Shown here one piece after another: positions 18,967 through 28,086 of a stretch of 64,000 bases of DNA. The notes under the pieces were generated by a model that was given only the letters and a program-made list of their open reading frames with translations, was not told the DNA's origin and did no database searches. Within the stretch, counting starts at the first letter, position 1; each line of letters opens with the position of its first letter. The position numbers were made by a program, and so were the translations under genes. Origin of the DNA: Pectobacterium actinidiae (GTDB lineage Bacteria > Pseudomonadota > Gammaproteobacteria > Enterobacterales > Enterobacteriaceae); the NCBI RefSeq assembly GCF_000803315.1, contig NZ_JRMH01000001.1:3224001-3288000 (forward strand), written 5' to 3'.

Positions 18967-19557
18967 TTACAGAGCTAGAGAGCCAAGTGCAAGAGCAACC
19001 AAGGCTTCAAGCTCATCTCGGGTTGCACCGTCCCTCGCTTGAAATGAGATCATTTGCATGATGCCATGTATGAACGCTGAGCGTTGCTGAATGTCGCAGT
19101 CAGGGGAAAGTTCTCCAGCAGCACGAGCATGTTTAAGACGCGTATGTATGAGTTCACGCGTCTTATCTCGCGCAGCTTTGAGATGCGTCCGTGCCGCCTC
19201 ATTCTCCGTTAGGCAGTTCACGACCCCAAGAATTAGTAGACAGCCACCGGGGCGCATGGATAAAGCAATATCAATACTGGCTTGAAACATGCGCAACAAG
19301 CCTTCATTCAGGTTTGCAGCATTGTCTAATTCTTGCATCGGTATTGCACCGACCGTTGTAATGTAGTAATCCACCGATTCACAAAAGGCTTCTTCTTTGG
19401 AACCGAAGGCTGCATAAAAGCTGGGAGGGGCAATGCCAGCTGCTGCCGTGAGATCGACCAATTGCGCCCCTTCATAGCCGCGCGCCCAGAACACCTCCAT
19501 CATCGCATGAAGGGCTTTGTCCCGCTCAAAAGCGCGCGGGCGACCACGTTGAGCCAT
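18967..19557 (-). CDS. TetR family transcriptional regulator
   Basis: A 196-residue repressor. The N-terminal helix-turn-helix is GRPRAFERDKALHAMMEVFW and then GYEGAQLVDLTAAAGIAPPS with FYAAFGSKEEAF (residues about 5-58), a form typical of the AcrR/NemR-like subgroup. The C-terminal helical domain contains RPGGCLLILGVVNC with two cysteines, which could sense an electrophile, though this is inference. It is divergent from a SnoaL-like gene across 101 bases containing CTACAA/TTGTAG repeats, so it probably represses both. The region is richer in A/T than the core genes. Confidence 0.87.
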   Translation of the reverse strand: MAQRGRPRAFERDKALHAMMEVFWARGYEGAQLVDLTAAAGIAPPSFYAAFGSKEEAFCESVDYYITTVGAIPMQELDNAANLNEGLLRMFQASIDIALSMRPGGCLLILGVVNCLTENEAARTHLKAARDKTRELIHTRLKHARAAGELSPDCDIQQRSAFIHGIMQMISFQARDGATRDELEALVALALGSLAL

Positions 19558-19580
19558 TACGTCTTCCTTTTTTTAATTTT

Positions 19581-19644
19581 TACTACAATATTCTATTGAC
19601 CTGAGCTTTTGTAGACAATAGCATTTATTTAAATCTTACTACAA
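19581..19644. promoter_or_regulatory. Divergent TetR operator-promoter region
   Basis: CTACAA occurs at 19583-19588 and 19639-19644 and its inverse TTGTAG at 19609-19614. The middle copy lies in the spacer of a sigma70-type promoter reading right, TTGACC (19596-19601), 17-base spacer, TAGCAT (19619-19624). Occupation by the adjacent TetR protein would block the SnoaL-like gene. Confidence 0.5.
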
Positions 19645-19658
19645 AAAAGGATCATATA

Positions 19659-20060
19659 ATGAGTATTTCCCCCGGCGCTGTTGTCGAAGAATTCTTTCGC
19701 CGTACCGGATCAAACGACCCAGTCGAAAGGATCGCGGAACTCGTCAGCGAACAGGTCGATTGGTTTGTGGCTGGCGACACAAGCATTGTACCCTGGATTG
19801 GTCGCAAGATAGGAAAAGCCGGAGCTGCGGAGTTTTACACGCAGATCAAGGAACAGATCGCATCAGAATCTTTCGAAGTGCACGAAATCCTGACACGAGG
19901 CAATCGGGTTGTCGTGCTCGGAGAGCTTGCCTCTCGCATTTTACGAACGGGTAAACTGATCGAGTCAGAATTTTGCTTCGACTTCACTGTAGAAAATGGC
20001 GAAATCGTCCGGTTTCGTCTTTTCGAAGATAGTTTCGCTGTGGCAAAAGCCGCCATATAA
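19659..20060 (+). CDS. SnoaL-like / nuclear transport factor 2 fold protein
   Basis: A 133-residue protein of the NTF2-like superfamily, which includes ester cyclases, dehydratases and small-molecule binding proteins. Landmarks are the helix-rich start AVVEEFFRRTGSNDPVERIA, VDWFVAGDTSIVPWIGRKIG with the usual W in the pocket, VVVLGELASRILRTGK, and the closing strand FDFTVENGEIVRFRLFEDS. The catalytic activity cannot be predicted. AAAAAAGGA precedes the ATG by 8 bases. It is the likely target of the divergent TetR regulator. It is the second SnoaL-like sequence in this patch, the other being the remnant at 18386. Confidence 0.8.
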   Translation: MSISPGAVVEEFFRRTGSNDPVERIAELVSEQVDWFVAGDTSIVPWIGRKIGKAGAAEFYTQIKEQIASESFEVHEILTRGNRVVVLGELASRILRTGKLIESEFCFDFTVENGEIVRFRLFEDSFAVAKAAI

Positions 20061-20337
20061 TTGCACTAGCACACACAAATAAGGGTATACCTTAGCCACT
20101 TTGGGTTCGTAAATATCAACCACAGTTCTTTAACCGGTCATATAGCTTGTTCTCAACCTTGCAGATAGCCAATTCGTCGGCATTGTAGCTTGGTAATGCC
20201 GTAAGTCAGGCGATTAGCAGGCTTCTTTTACCTGAAGTCTTCAAAGTATTTGTTCCTGAGTATTGGAAGCCGCGATCTTGTTCTTGGAACTGAATACTTG
20301 ATGATACGAAAATTTGTCAGATAGTTTAGGCTAAACA
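20061..20337. other. Non-coding stretch between the SnoaL-like gene and guaA
   Basis: No open frame of useful length and no RNA gene that I recognise. It is A/T-rich like the accessory patch to its left. A few short frames on the minus strand have stops every few codons and could be decayed coding sequence, but I cannot name a parent. Confidence 0.5.
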
Positions 20338-20362
20338 GCAAAAAACCCGCAGTTACGCGGGC
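20338..20362 (-). terminator. Rho-independent terminator of guaBA
   Basis: On the minus strand CCCGC (20361-20357) pairs with GCGGG (20350-20346) around GTAACT, followed by a run of T (complement of 20339-20345). It lies about 50 bases after the guaA stop. Confidence 0.85.
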
Positions 20363-20411
20363 TTAGAAGTACTTTACTGCTTTTACGTGCAGGCTGTTGC
20401 AAGACGCGAAA

Positions 20412-21989
20412 TCATTCCCACTCAATCGTGGCTGGTGGCTTACCCGACACGTCGTAAACCACGCGGGAGATGCCGTCGACTTCGTTGATGATGCGGTTGG
20501 ATACGCGGCCTAAGAAGTCGTATGGCAGGTGTGCCCAGTGCGCGGTCATAAAGTCGATGGTTTCTACCGCACGCAGCGAGACAACCCAATCGTATTTACG
20601 GCCATCGCCCATCACGCCCACGGAACGAACCGGCAGGAAGACGGTGAATGCCTGACTGACTTTGTTGTACAGGTCAGCTTTGTGCAGTTCTTCGATGAAG
20701 ATCGCATCCGCACGACGCAGCAGGTCACAGTATTCTTTCTTCACTTCACCCAGCACGCGCACGCCCAGACCTGGGCCAGGGAACGGGTGACGGTACAGCA
20801 TGTTGTACGGCAGACCCAGTTCCAGACCGATCTTACGCACTTCGTCTTTGAACAGCTCTTTCAGCGGCTCAACCAGACCCAGCTTCATCTCTTTCGGCAG
20901 GCCACCCACGTTGTGGTGGGACTTGATCACATGCGCTTTGCCAGTCGCAGAAGCCGCAGATTCGATCACGTCTGGGTAGATGGTACCTTGCGCCAACCAT
21001 TTCACATCAGCTTGCTTACTGGCTTCTTCATCGAACACTTCAACAAACACGCGACCGATGATTTTACGCTTGGCTTCTGGATCGTTTTCGCCAGCCAGTT
21101 CGCCCAGGAAGCGATTTTCCGCCGCCACATGCACAATGTTCAGACCGAAATGATCGCCGAACATTTCCAGCACCTGATCGGCTTCGTTCAGGCGCAGCAG
21201 GCCGTTATCAACAAACACGCAGGTCAGACGATCGCCAATCGCACGGTGCAGCAGCATTGCGGTGACGGAAGAATCCACGCCGCCAGACAGGCCCAAAATC
21301 ACCTGATCGTTGCCAACCTGCTCACGAATACGGTTCACCGCATCGTCGATAATCTTGGCTGGCGTCCACAGGGCTTCACACTGGCAGATATCAAGAACAA
21401 AACGTTCTAACATGCGCTGACCCTGACGGGTGTGCGTCACTTCCGGGTGGAACTGCACGCCGTAAAAACGCTTCTCTTCGTTCGCCATAATGGCAAACGG
21501 ACAGGTATCAGTGCTGGCAACGGTCTCAAACCCTTCTGGGATAGCCGTTACTTTGTCACCGTGGCTCATCCAGACATCCAGCAGCGGTGCGCCAGCGGCG
21601 CTCAACGCATCCTGAATATCACGCACCAGCGCGCTATCCGTTTTAACTTCCACCTGCGCATAACCAAACTCACGCTCGTTGGAACCTTCAACGTGGCCGC
21701 CCAGTTGCATCGCCATCGTCTGCATGCCATAGCACACGCCTAATACCGGTACGCCAGCATTGAACACGTATTCTGGCGCACGCGGGCTGCCAAACTCAGT
21801 GGTGCTTTCCGGGCCACCGGACAGGATGATCCCGTTCGGATTAAACCCGCGAATCTGTGCTTCCGTGACATCCCATGCCCACAGTTCACAGTAAACGCCC
21901 AGCTCACGCACGCGACGTGCCACCAATTGCGTGTACTGCGAGCCGAAATCCAGAATAAGAATGCGGTGTTGATGAATGTTTTGAGTCAT
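20412..21989 (-). CDS. guaA: GMP synthase (glutamine-hydrolysing) GuaA
   Basis: GuaA converts XMP to GMP with ATP and glutamine. The 525-residue protein has a class I glutamine amidotransferase domain with the nucleophile in [15 protein letters not shown] (Cys about 86) and HPEV for the His-Glu dyad, an ATP pyrophosphatase domain with the P-loop [13 protein letters not shown] (about residues 231-243), and a C-terminal dimerisation domain ending [12 protein letters not shown] 21989 gives exactly the E. coli length; the frame extends ten codons upstream without homology. It follows guaB in the same operon. Confidence 0.96.
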   Translation of the reverse strand: MTQNIHQHRILILDFGSQYTQLVARRVRELGVYCELWAWDVTEAQIRGFNPNGIILSGGPESTTEFGSPRAPEYVFNAGVPVLGVCYGMQTMAMQLGGHVEGSNEREFGYAQVEVKTDSALVRDIQDALSAAGAPLLDVWMSHGDKVTAIPEGFETVASTDTCPFAIMANEEKRFYGVQFHPEVTHTRQGQRMLERFVLDICQCEALWTPAKIIDDAVNRIREQVGNDQVILGLSGGVDSSVTAMLLHRAIGDRLTCVFVDNGLLRLNEADQVLEMFGDHFGLNIVHVAAENRFLGELAGENDPEAKRKIIGRVFVEVFDEEASKQADVKWLAQGTIYPDVIESAASATGKAHVIKSHHNVGGLPKEMKLGLVEPLKELFKDEVRKIGLELGLPYNMLYRHPFPGPGLGVRVLGEVKKEYCDLLRRADAIFIEELHKADLYNKVSQAFTVFLPVRSVGVMGDGRKYDWVVSLRAVETIDFMTAHWAHLPYDFLGRVSNRIINEVDGISRVVYDVSGKPPATIEWE

Positions 21990-22107
21990 GAGGAGCATGT
22001 TCCAAAAAGCAAAAGACAAAAGCGAAAAGTAAACCCAGCTAACCGCTCAGCCTTACGCAAAGGCAGAGCGGCGCAAAATAGTACAGGGTTTATAGCGTTA
22101 AATCACC

Positions 22108-23574
22108 TTATGAACCCATACGGTAGTTCGGTGACTCTTTAGTGATGGTAACGTCGTGAACGTGGCTTTCCTGAATGCCTGCGCCGCTGATACGTACAAA
22201 CTCAGCCTGCGTGCGCAGTGCGTCGATAGTAGCGCAACCGGTCAGACCCATGCAGGAGCGCAAGCCGCCCATTTGCTGATGAACGATCTCTTTCAGACGG
22301 CCTTTATAAGCTACGCGGCCTTCGATACCTTCCGGCACCAGTTTGTCGGCAGCGTTATCGGTCTGGAAGTAACGGTCTGATGAACCTTTGGACATCGCGC
22401 CCAGTGAGCCCATGCCGCGATAGGATTTGAATGAACGCCCTTGGTACAGTTCGATTTCGCCCGGGGATTCTTCCGTACCCGCCAGCATAGAACCGACCAT
22501 GACACAGGCTGCGCCTGCCGCGATGGCTTTAGCGATGTCGCCGGAGAAGCGGATACCGCCATCGGCGATGACCGGAATCCCCGTGCCTTCCAGCGCTTCA
22601 ACCGCATCGGAAATCGCCGTAATTTGCGGTACACCCACGCCAGTCACGATACGGGTGGTACAGATAGAGCCAGGGCCGATACCCACTTTCACCGCGCTAA
22701 CGCCCGCTTCAACCAGCGCTTTCGCGCCTGCGCCCGTCGCGACGTTGCCGCCGATAATTTCGAGGTTCGGGTATTTCGCGCGCGTTTCACGAATACGCTG
22801 TAATACACCTTCGGAATGGCCGTGTGAGGAGTCGATCAGCAGTACGTCAACGCCCGCGGCAACTAACGCATCAACGCGCTCTTCGTTACCCGCACCCGCA
22901 CCAACCGCTGCGCCAACGCGCAGGCGGCCGTGCTCGTCTTTACAGGCGTTCGGTTTACGTTCTGCTTTCTGGAAATCTTTTACCGTGATCATGCCGATCA
23001 GGTGGAATTTGTCGTCAACGACCAGCGCTTTCTCGACGCGTTTTTCGTGCATTTTTTGCAGCACGACATCACGCGCTTCGCCTTCTTTAACGGTGACCAG
23101 ACGCTCTTTCGGCGTCATGAACGCGCTAACCGGTTTTTCCAAATCGGTCACAAAACGCACGTCACGACCAGTGATGATACCGACCAGTTCGTTGTCTTTT
23201 GCCACGACAGGGTAGCCAGCGAAGCCATTGCGCTCGGTCAGCTCTTTCATTTCACGCAGCGTGGTTTCTGGCGTCACGGTCTGTGGATCAACCACCACGC
23301 CGCTTTCGTGTTTTTTCACGCGGCTAACTTCTTCAGCCTGACGATCAATGGACATATTTTTGTGAATAAAGCCCAGACCGCCTTCCTGCGCCAGCGCAAT
23401 AGCCAGGCCAGATTCGGTAACGGTATCCATCGCTGCGGACAGCATAGGAATATTCAGGCGAATGTTTTTCGTCAACTGCGTGGACAGATCGGCAGTGTTT
23501 GGCAGAACGGTAGAATGAGCGGGAACCAGGAGGACGTCATCAAACGTCAGTGCTTCTTTAGCGATACGTAGCAT
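22108..23574 (-). CDS. guaB: IMP dehydrogenase GuaB
   Basis: GuaB oxidises IMP to XMP with NAD+, the first committed step to GMP. The 488-residue protein starts at ATG 23574 ([20 protein letters not shown]), identical in position to E. coli; an 18-codon extension upstream lies in the leader. Two CBS domains occupy about residues 95-200. The catalytic loop is [17 protein letters not shown] with Cys about 305, and the flap is [18 protein letters not shown]. It forms an operon with guaA, 118 bases downstream. Confidence 0.96.
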   Translation of the reverse strand: MLRIAKEALTFDDVLLVPAHSTVLPNTADLSTQLTKNIRLNIPMLSAAMDTVTESGLAIALAQEGGLGFIHKNMSIDRQAEEVSRVKKHESGVVVDPQTVTPETTLREMKELTERNGFAGYPVVAKDNELVGIITGRDVRFVTDLEKPVSAFMTPKERLVTVKEGEARDVVLQKMHEKRVEKALVVDDKFHLIGMITVKDFQKAERKPNACKDEHGRLRVGAAVGAGAGNEERVDALVAAGVDVLLIDSSHGHSEGVLQRIRETRAKYPNLEIIGGNVATGAGAKALVEAGVSAVKVGIGPGSICTTRIVTGVGVPQITAISDAVEALEGTGIPVIADGGIRFSGDIAKAIAAGAACVMVGSMLAGTEESPGEIELYQGRSFKSYRGMGSLGAMSKGSSDRYFQTDNAADKLVPEGIEGRVAYKGRLKEIVHQQMGGLRSCMGLTGCATIDALRTQAEFVRISGAGIQESHVHDVTITKESPNYRMGS

Positions 23575-23626
23575 GGGCAATATCTCACCAAGGTGGATGT
23601 AAGAATAGATAAAATATTGCCGTGGC

Positions 23627-23652
23627 ATTATACAGAGCGTAATCGGTTGCCT
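23627..23652 (-). promoter_or_regulatory. guaBA promoter with candidate PurR operator
   Basis: On the minus strand TATAAT occupies 23632-23627. Just upstream, 23652-23637 reads AGGCAACCGATTACGC, which matches the PurR consensus ACGCAAACGTTTGCGT at 11 of 16 positions including the central CG. A PurR site between -10 and -35 fits known purine repression of guaBA in E. coli. Confidence 0.5.
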
Positions 23653-23745
23653 CCAGCATTATTTTACTAAAATGCTTGATTACCTGTTTCAGGTAGGTAG
23701 TATCGATCAATTAAGTGACTGTTTTAAAATTTGATCTGGCTCACA

Positions 23746-25140
23746 ATGTCTCAATTTCCCTCCTCTGCAATTTTTACCGTTAGCCGCCTGAATCAGACGG
23801 TTAGACAACTGTTGGAAATGGAAATGGGCCAGATTTGGCTCTCCGGCGAAATCTCCAACCTTTCTCAGCCCTCATCCGGCCATTGGTATTTCACGCTGAA
23901 AGACGAACGTGCACAGGTGCGCTGCGCGATGTTTCGTACCAGCAACCGTAGAGTGACGTTCCGCCCGCAAAACGGTCAGCAGGTGCTGATTCGGGCGAGC
24001 ATTACGCTGTATGAACCCCGTGGCGACTATCAGCTACTGGCGGAAAGCATGCAGCCCGCAGGTGATGGCCTGCTACAGCAGCAGTTTGAACAGCTCAAGC
24101 AACGTCTCGCCGCCGAAGGGCTGTTCGACCAGCAGTTTAAGCAAGTGCTTCCCTCTCCTGCCAAACAGGTCGGTGTGATTACATCAGCCAGCGGTGCCGC
24201 CCTACACGATATCTTGCAGGTGTTACAGCGCCGCGATCCATCACTGCCGGTGATCGTGTATCCCACATCAGTGCAAGGCGCAGAAGCACCGTTACAAATT
24301 GTCCGCGCCATCGAGTTGGCTAACCAGCGGGATGAGTGTGATGTGTTAATCGTCGGGCGCGGCGGCGGTTCGCTGGAAGATCTCTGGAGTTTTAATGACG
24401 AACGGGTCGCCCGCGCGATTTTCGCCAGCCGCATTCCTATCGTCAGCGCTGTGGGTCATGAAACCGATGTCACCATCGCCGATTTCGTCGGTGACCTGCG
24501 TGCGCCCACGCCATCCGCCGCTGCCGAGTTAGTGAGTCGTAACCAACTGGAGCTGTTACGCCAAATACAGTCCCAGCGTCAGCGGCTGGAAATGGCGATG
24601 GATTACTACCTTGCCCAGCGCAACCGGGAATTCACCCGCCTGCACCACCGCTTGCAACAGCAGCATCCACAGCTGCGGCTGGCACGTCAGCAGGCCCAGT
24701 TGGTCAAATTACGCCAACGGCTGGATGATGCCATGCAGCAACAGCTTCGGCAGATATCACGCCGGAGTGAACGCTTACAACAGCGTCTGATGCAACAGCA
24801 GCCGCAAACCCGTATTCATCGTGCCCAGCAGCGTTTGCAACAGCTTAGCTATCAGATGCAAAGTGCGGTGGAACGTCAGTTGAATCAGAGCAAGCAGAAG
24901 CTAGGCATCGCCTGTTCGCGACTGGAAGGCGTTAGCCCGCTCGCAACGCTGGCGCGCGGCTATAATGTCACCACCGCACCAGACGGCAAGGTGCTGAAAA
25001 ACGTCGCACAAATCACACCCGGTGAGACACTGAAAACCCGTTTGCAGGACGGCTGGGTAGAAAGTCAGGTCACGACGCTGATGACGAATTCAAATTCCGC
25101 GAAAAAGCGGCAAAAAACCGCATCTAAGACGCCAAAATAA
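23746..25140 (+). CDS. xseA: Exodeoxyribonuclease VII large subunit XseA
   Basis: Catalytic subunit of exonuclease VII, which degrades single-stranded DNA with XseB. The 464-residue protein has an N-terminal OB fold ([17 protein letters not shown] to [17 protein letters not shown]), the catalytic core with [36 protein letters not shown] and [15 protein letters not shown], and a long Gln/Arg-rich coiled coil (about residues 265-400). The C-terminus carries [15 protein letters not shown] 23746 gives the family N-terminus; the ribosome binding site is poor. It is divergent from guaB, as in E. coli. A long-loop dyad (GAATGGGG 25162-25169, CCCCATTC 25195-25202) follows without a T run. Confidence 0.95.
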   Translation: MSQFPSSAIFTVSRLNQTVRQLLEMEMGQIWLSGEISNLSQPSSGHWYFTLKDERAQVRCAMFRTSNRRVTFRPQNGQQVLIRASITLYEPRGDYQLLAESMQPAGDGLLQQQFEQLKQRLAAEGLFDQQFKQVLPSPAKQVGVITSASGAALHDILQVLQRRDPSLPVIVYPTSVQGAEAPLQIVRAIELANQRDECDVLIVGRGGGSLEDLWSFNDERVARAIFASRIPIVSAVGHETDVTIADFVGDLRAPTPSAAAELVSRNQLELLRQIQSQRQRLEMAMDYYLAQRNREFTRLHHRLQQQHPQLRLARQQAQLVKLRQRLDDAMQQQLRQISRRSERLQQRLMQQQPQTRIHRAQQRLQQLSYQMQSAVERQLNQSKQKLGIACSRLEGVSPLATLARGYNVTTAPDGKVLKNVAQITPGETLKTRLQDGWVESQVTTLMTNSNSAKKRQKTASKTPK

Positions 25141-25369
25141 CGCGAACAGCATAAAACACGCGAATGGGGATTTATCCTAAAAACAACGGCGGTCCCCCAT
25201 TCTTACCTCTGACATCTGAACTATACTCATTTCCAGTTCACTAATTCATATTCACCGCTTTCATCGCACGGGTTCCGAACCCTGCGCGGTGACGCGGATG
25301 GGATAAAAGACAGTGAACTTTATTGATCGTCTGTGTTACCCCAATGGTTGCCTTTCAAGGAGATGAGGT

Positions 25370-26413
25370 ATGAAGTCCAGACCGATTTGTAGCGTGATCC
25401 CCCCTTACATTTTGCATCGTATTATCGCAAACGGCACAGACGAGCAGCGCCACTGCGCGCAACAGACGCTGATGCACGTTCAGTCATTAATGGTCAGTCA
25501 CAACGCGCGCCCGGAACCCCATGAAAAATTATCCGCCGGGCAGGTAAATCGCAACATTCACGATGCCGAACAGCAACAACAATTGCCCGGCAAGCTGGTG
25601 CGCGCTGAAGGCCAACCCAGCAACGGCGATATCGCCGTAGATGAGGCCTACAACTATCTGGGCGTCACCTATGATTTCTTCTGGAAAATTTTCCAACGTA
25701 ACTCTCTGGACGCCGAGGGGCTACCGCTGGCTGGTACAGTACATTACGGTCAGGATTATCAGAATGCCTTCTGGAACGGGCAGCAGATGGTGTTCGGAGA
25801 TGGCGACGGCAAAATCTTTAATCGCTTCACGATTGCGCTGGATGTGGTCGCGCATGAACTCGCTCACGGCATTACCGAACATGAGGCAGGACTGATTTAT
25901 TTTCGTCAGTCCGGCGCGCTTAACGAATCACTTTCCGACGTCTTTGGTTCCATGGTCAAGCAGTACCATTTGGGGCAAACCGCTGAGCAGGCGGACTGGT
26001 TTATCGGTGCCGATCTGCTGGCAGACGGTATTCACGGGATGGGGCTGCGGTCGATGTCTCACCCAGGCACCGCATATGATGATGAACTGCTCGGTATCGA
26101 TCCCCAGCCTTCTCACATGAGCGAATATGTGAACACGCGTGAAGACAACGGCGGTGTACACCTGAACTCAGGCATTCCCAACCGGGCATTCTATCTGACG
26201 GCCATCGCGCTGGGCGGGCATTCCTGGGAAAAAGCCGGCCGCATCTGGTACGACACACTGTGCGATAAAGCGCTGCCACAAAATGCAGATTTCGAAATTT
26301 TCGCGCGCCACACCATTCAGCATGCCGCTAAGCGTTTTAATCACACCGTTGCCGATATCGTCATGCAGTCGTGGGAAACGGTAGGTGTGGAGGTTCGGCA
26401 GGAGTTCTTATGA
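25370..26413 (+). CDS. prt1: Protealysin-like M4 metalloprotease (Prt1 type)
   Basis: A 347-residue zinc endopeptidase of the thermolysin family. The zinc motif HELAHGITEHE begins at about residue 162, the third ligand Glu lies in GALNESLSDVFGS, and the catalytic His in DNGGVHLNSGIPNRAFY. There is no signal peptide; instead the N-terminus has the short propeptide with the PPYILHRI motif typical of protealysin-like precursors. P. carotovorum Prt1 belongs to this type. AAGGAG lies 7 bases before the ATG. The stop overlaps the start of the next gene, an emfourin-like inhibitor. Targets may be host or bacterial proteins; the export route is unclear. Confidence 0.9.
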   Translation: MKSRPICSVIPPYILHRIIANGTDEQRHCAQQTLMHVQSLMVSHNARPEPHEKLSAGQVNRNIHDAEQQQQLPGKLVRAEGQPSNGDIAVDEAYNYLGVTYDFFWKIFQRNSLDAEGLPLAGTVHYGQDYQNAFWNGQQMVFGDGDGKIFNRFTIALDVVAHELAHGITEHEAGLIYFRQSGALNESLSDVFGSMVKQYHLGQTAEQADWFIGADLLADGIHGMGLRSMSHPGTAYDDELLGIDPQPSHMSEYVNTREDNGGVHLNSGIPNRAFYLTAIALGGHSWEKAGRIWYDTLCDKALPQNADFEIFARHTIQHAAKRFNHTVADIVMQSWETVGVEVRQEFL

Positions 26414-26757
26414 AGACGCTGCCAGAGCTTAACGACGATGCCATCATTGAGCTGGCGCGTGAAGGGGGATTGGCCTTTATCCCCAAGCTGGCGGTGCCGC
26501 GACGTTTCGCGCTCGCCAGCGTACCGTCATCCGAACGGGAACGCATTTGTAACGCAATTCGTGATGCCTTTCCTCAGGCACGCGAACACGGTGAACCAGA
26601 CGGCCCAGGGCGCGGTGACCAGTTCTATTACCGCATCCACATCAGCTACTGCCACCCACAGCAGAATCAATATACCGATGTTATCCTGCTGATCCCCGAA
26701 AACCGTGCGCCATCAGAGTTGGCTGAGCTGTGGCGCAACGGCGTACAGGAGTCATAA
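26410..26757 (+). CDS. Emfourin-like inhibitor of the adjacent M4 protease
   Basis: A 115-residue protein that I recognise as an emfourin, the inhibitor encoded next to protealysin in Serratia. It reads LNDDAIIELAREGGLAFIPK (residues about 6-25), then a helix with SERERICNAIRDAFPQARE and strands FYYRIHISYC and YTDVILLIPE. Its ATG overlaps the protease stop codon by ATGA, so the two are translationally coupled, which suits a protease and its inhibitor made in step. The overlapping upstream Met at 26371 lies inside prt1 and is rejected. Confidence 0.82.
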   Translation: MKTLPELNDDAIIELAREGGLAFIPKLAVPRRFALASVPSSERERICNAIRDAFPQAREHGEPDGPGRGDQFYYRIHISYCHPQQNQYTDVILLIPENRAPSELAELWRNGVQES

Positions 26758-26762
26758 CGGGT

Positions 26763-26987
26763 TTACTCGACCGGTGCGTAGCTGAACACGACTCGCCGTT
26801 TGGAAATCATCCCGTGCTGCTGGCAGAAATAATCCACCGCACCGCAGGCTTTCAGTTCCTGAAGCAAGTGCTTACATTCAGGACACGTAGCCTCACGTAA
26901 ATAATGCTGCCGGCATCCCTCGCACAGGAACGAACCGCCAGGCTGCCACATCATCGCCTGGTGACAATCAGGACAAAGCGCATCCAT
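26763..26987 (-). CDS. yfgJ: Zinc-ribbon protein YfgJ
   Basis: A 74-residue cytoplasmic protein with two zinc knuckles: CPDCHQ...CEGC and CPECKHLLQELKACGAVDYFC. The AVDYFCQQHGMISKRRV end matches E. coli YfgJ (71 residues); the function is unknown. I choose ATG 26987 because CGGGGGA lies just upstream and the length then fits. A start at 27035 (16 codons longer) would overlap the stop of the AEC transporter as TAATG, so coupled initiation there cannot be excluded. Confidence 0.85.
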   Translation of the reverse strand: MDALCPDCHQAMMWQPGGSFLCEGCRQHYLREATCPECKHLLQELKACGAVDYFCQQHGMISKRRVVFSYAPVE

Positions 26988-27034
26988 CTTTTCCCCCGTT
27001 TCTGTTATCAATAACGAACCAACGTCATCAGACA

Positions 27035-27994
27035 TTAAATCACATCAAGCGAACGCAGCACGTACAGCCCAATGGCAATCATGAAAAACGCACCAACCGT
27101 CGTCAGCCCAATAATATTGGCCGCCAGCGTCGCGTTTCCGCCCATCGCTCGCGTCATCGCATAGCTGCCAGCTGCGGTCGGCGTTGAGGAAAACAGAAAA
27201 ATAATCCCCAGTTCAACACCGCGAAAACCGACCAGCCACCCACCCAACGTGAGTAATCCTGGCACAACGAGTATTTTCGCAAGGGAGGACAGCACGGCAA
27301 CATTGGATGAACGAAACATACTACGCCATTCCAGACTCGCACCTGCACATAACAGCGCCAAAGGCAGCGCCATTGAGGAAATAAAGCCACCCGTTTGTTT
27401 AATCACACTCGGCATTGGCAGCTGACTCTGCCCATATGCAGCACCAAGAAGCAGGCCAATAATCAGTGGGTTCGTTACAATGCCGCGCAACAGTTGACTG
27501 ACAGGGATCTTCTGTTCAGGGGATTCCCGCTGCAAACTGCGTGTTAACGTAATAACTGACAGCGCGTTGAACATAATCACCGTCACCATCAGATACAGAG
27601 AACCGATAGCGACACCTTCATCACCATAAGCACTCATCGCAAAAGCCAATCCCATCACGCCCGTATTAGAACGGAACCCACCTTGCACAAAAATGCCACG
27701 TTCTTTTGGGTCTTTAACTACACGTACCGCCGCAATTTCCAGTAACAGAAATGTCGCTAATGTTCCTATCGTCCCATAAACCACCAGCGGCCACTGGCTT
27801 GCGAAAGATTGGTGGTTACCTGCAACGCTAAAAAACAGCAGACAGGGAAGAGAAAGATTGAATACAACGCGCATGGCGGTATCACAAAACGCATCATTAA
27901 GCAGATTGAGTTTGCGTAACGCGATACCAAGCAACAACATCAGTACATTAGGCATCGTAACGTTAAATGCAAAACTCCAGGTTTCCCAGGACAT
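27035..27994 (-). CDS. AEC family (auxin-efflux-carrier-like) transporter
   Basis: A 319-residue inner-membrane protein with about ten helices in two inverted halves. Typical family features are NVTMPNVLMLLLGIALRKLN at the N-terminus, FVQGGFRSNTGVMGLAFAMS with the conserved Asn (about residue 113), and the C-terminal SSTPTAAGSYAMTRAMGGN. Bacterial members carry malonate, malate or are uncharacterised; the substrate is unknown. It ends exactly where the longer form of yfgJ would begin, so the two may be co-transcribed. It is inserted between yfgJ and der, which adjoin in E. coli. Confidence 0.85.
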   Translation of the reverse strand: MSWETWSFAFNVTMPNVLMLLLGIALRKLNLLNDAFCDTAMRVVFNLSLPCLLFFSVAGNHQSFASQWPLVVYGTIGTLATFLLLEIAAVRVVKDPKERGIFVQGGFRSNTGVMGLAFAMSAYGDEGVAIGSLYLMVTVIMFNALSVITLTRSLQRESPEQKIPVSQLLRGIVTNPLIIGLLLGAAYGQSQLPMPSVIKQTGGFISSMALPLALLCAGASLEWRSMFRSSNVAVLSSLAKILVVPGLLTLGGWLVGFRGVELGIIFLFSSTPTAAGSYAMTRAMGGNATLAANIIGLTTVGAFFMIAIGLYVLRSLDVI

Positions 27995-28086
27995 GACTTT
28001 CCTTGATTGCTATTTGTTTTGTTAACTACGGTTCGTTTTGTCAGAGACAAAACGGGGCGAATATCGCTATTCACCCCATTAATACA

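Noticed and set aside
20529..21410. 293-codon open frame on the plus strand across guaA
   Set aside because: It is antisense to a highly conserved gene and its translation is rich in His, Phe and Gln with no domain; a shadow frame.
22427..23215. 262-codon frame opposite guaB
   Set aside because: Ser/Thr/Pro-rich shadow of the conserved guaB coding strand.
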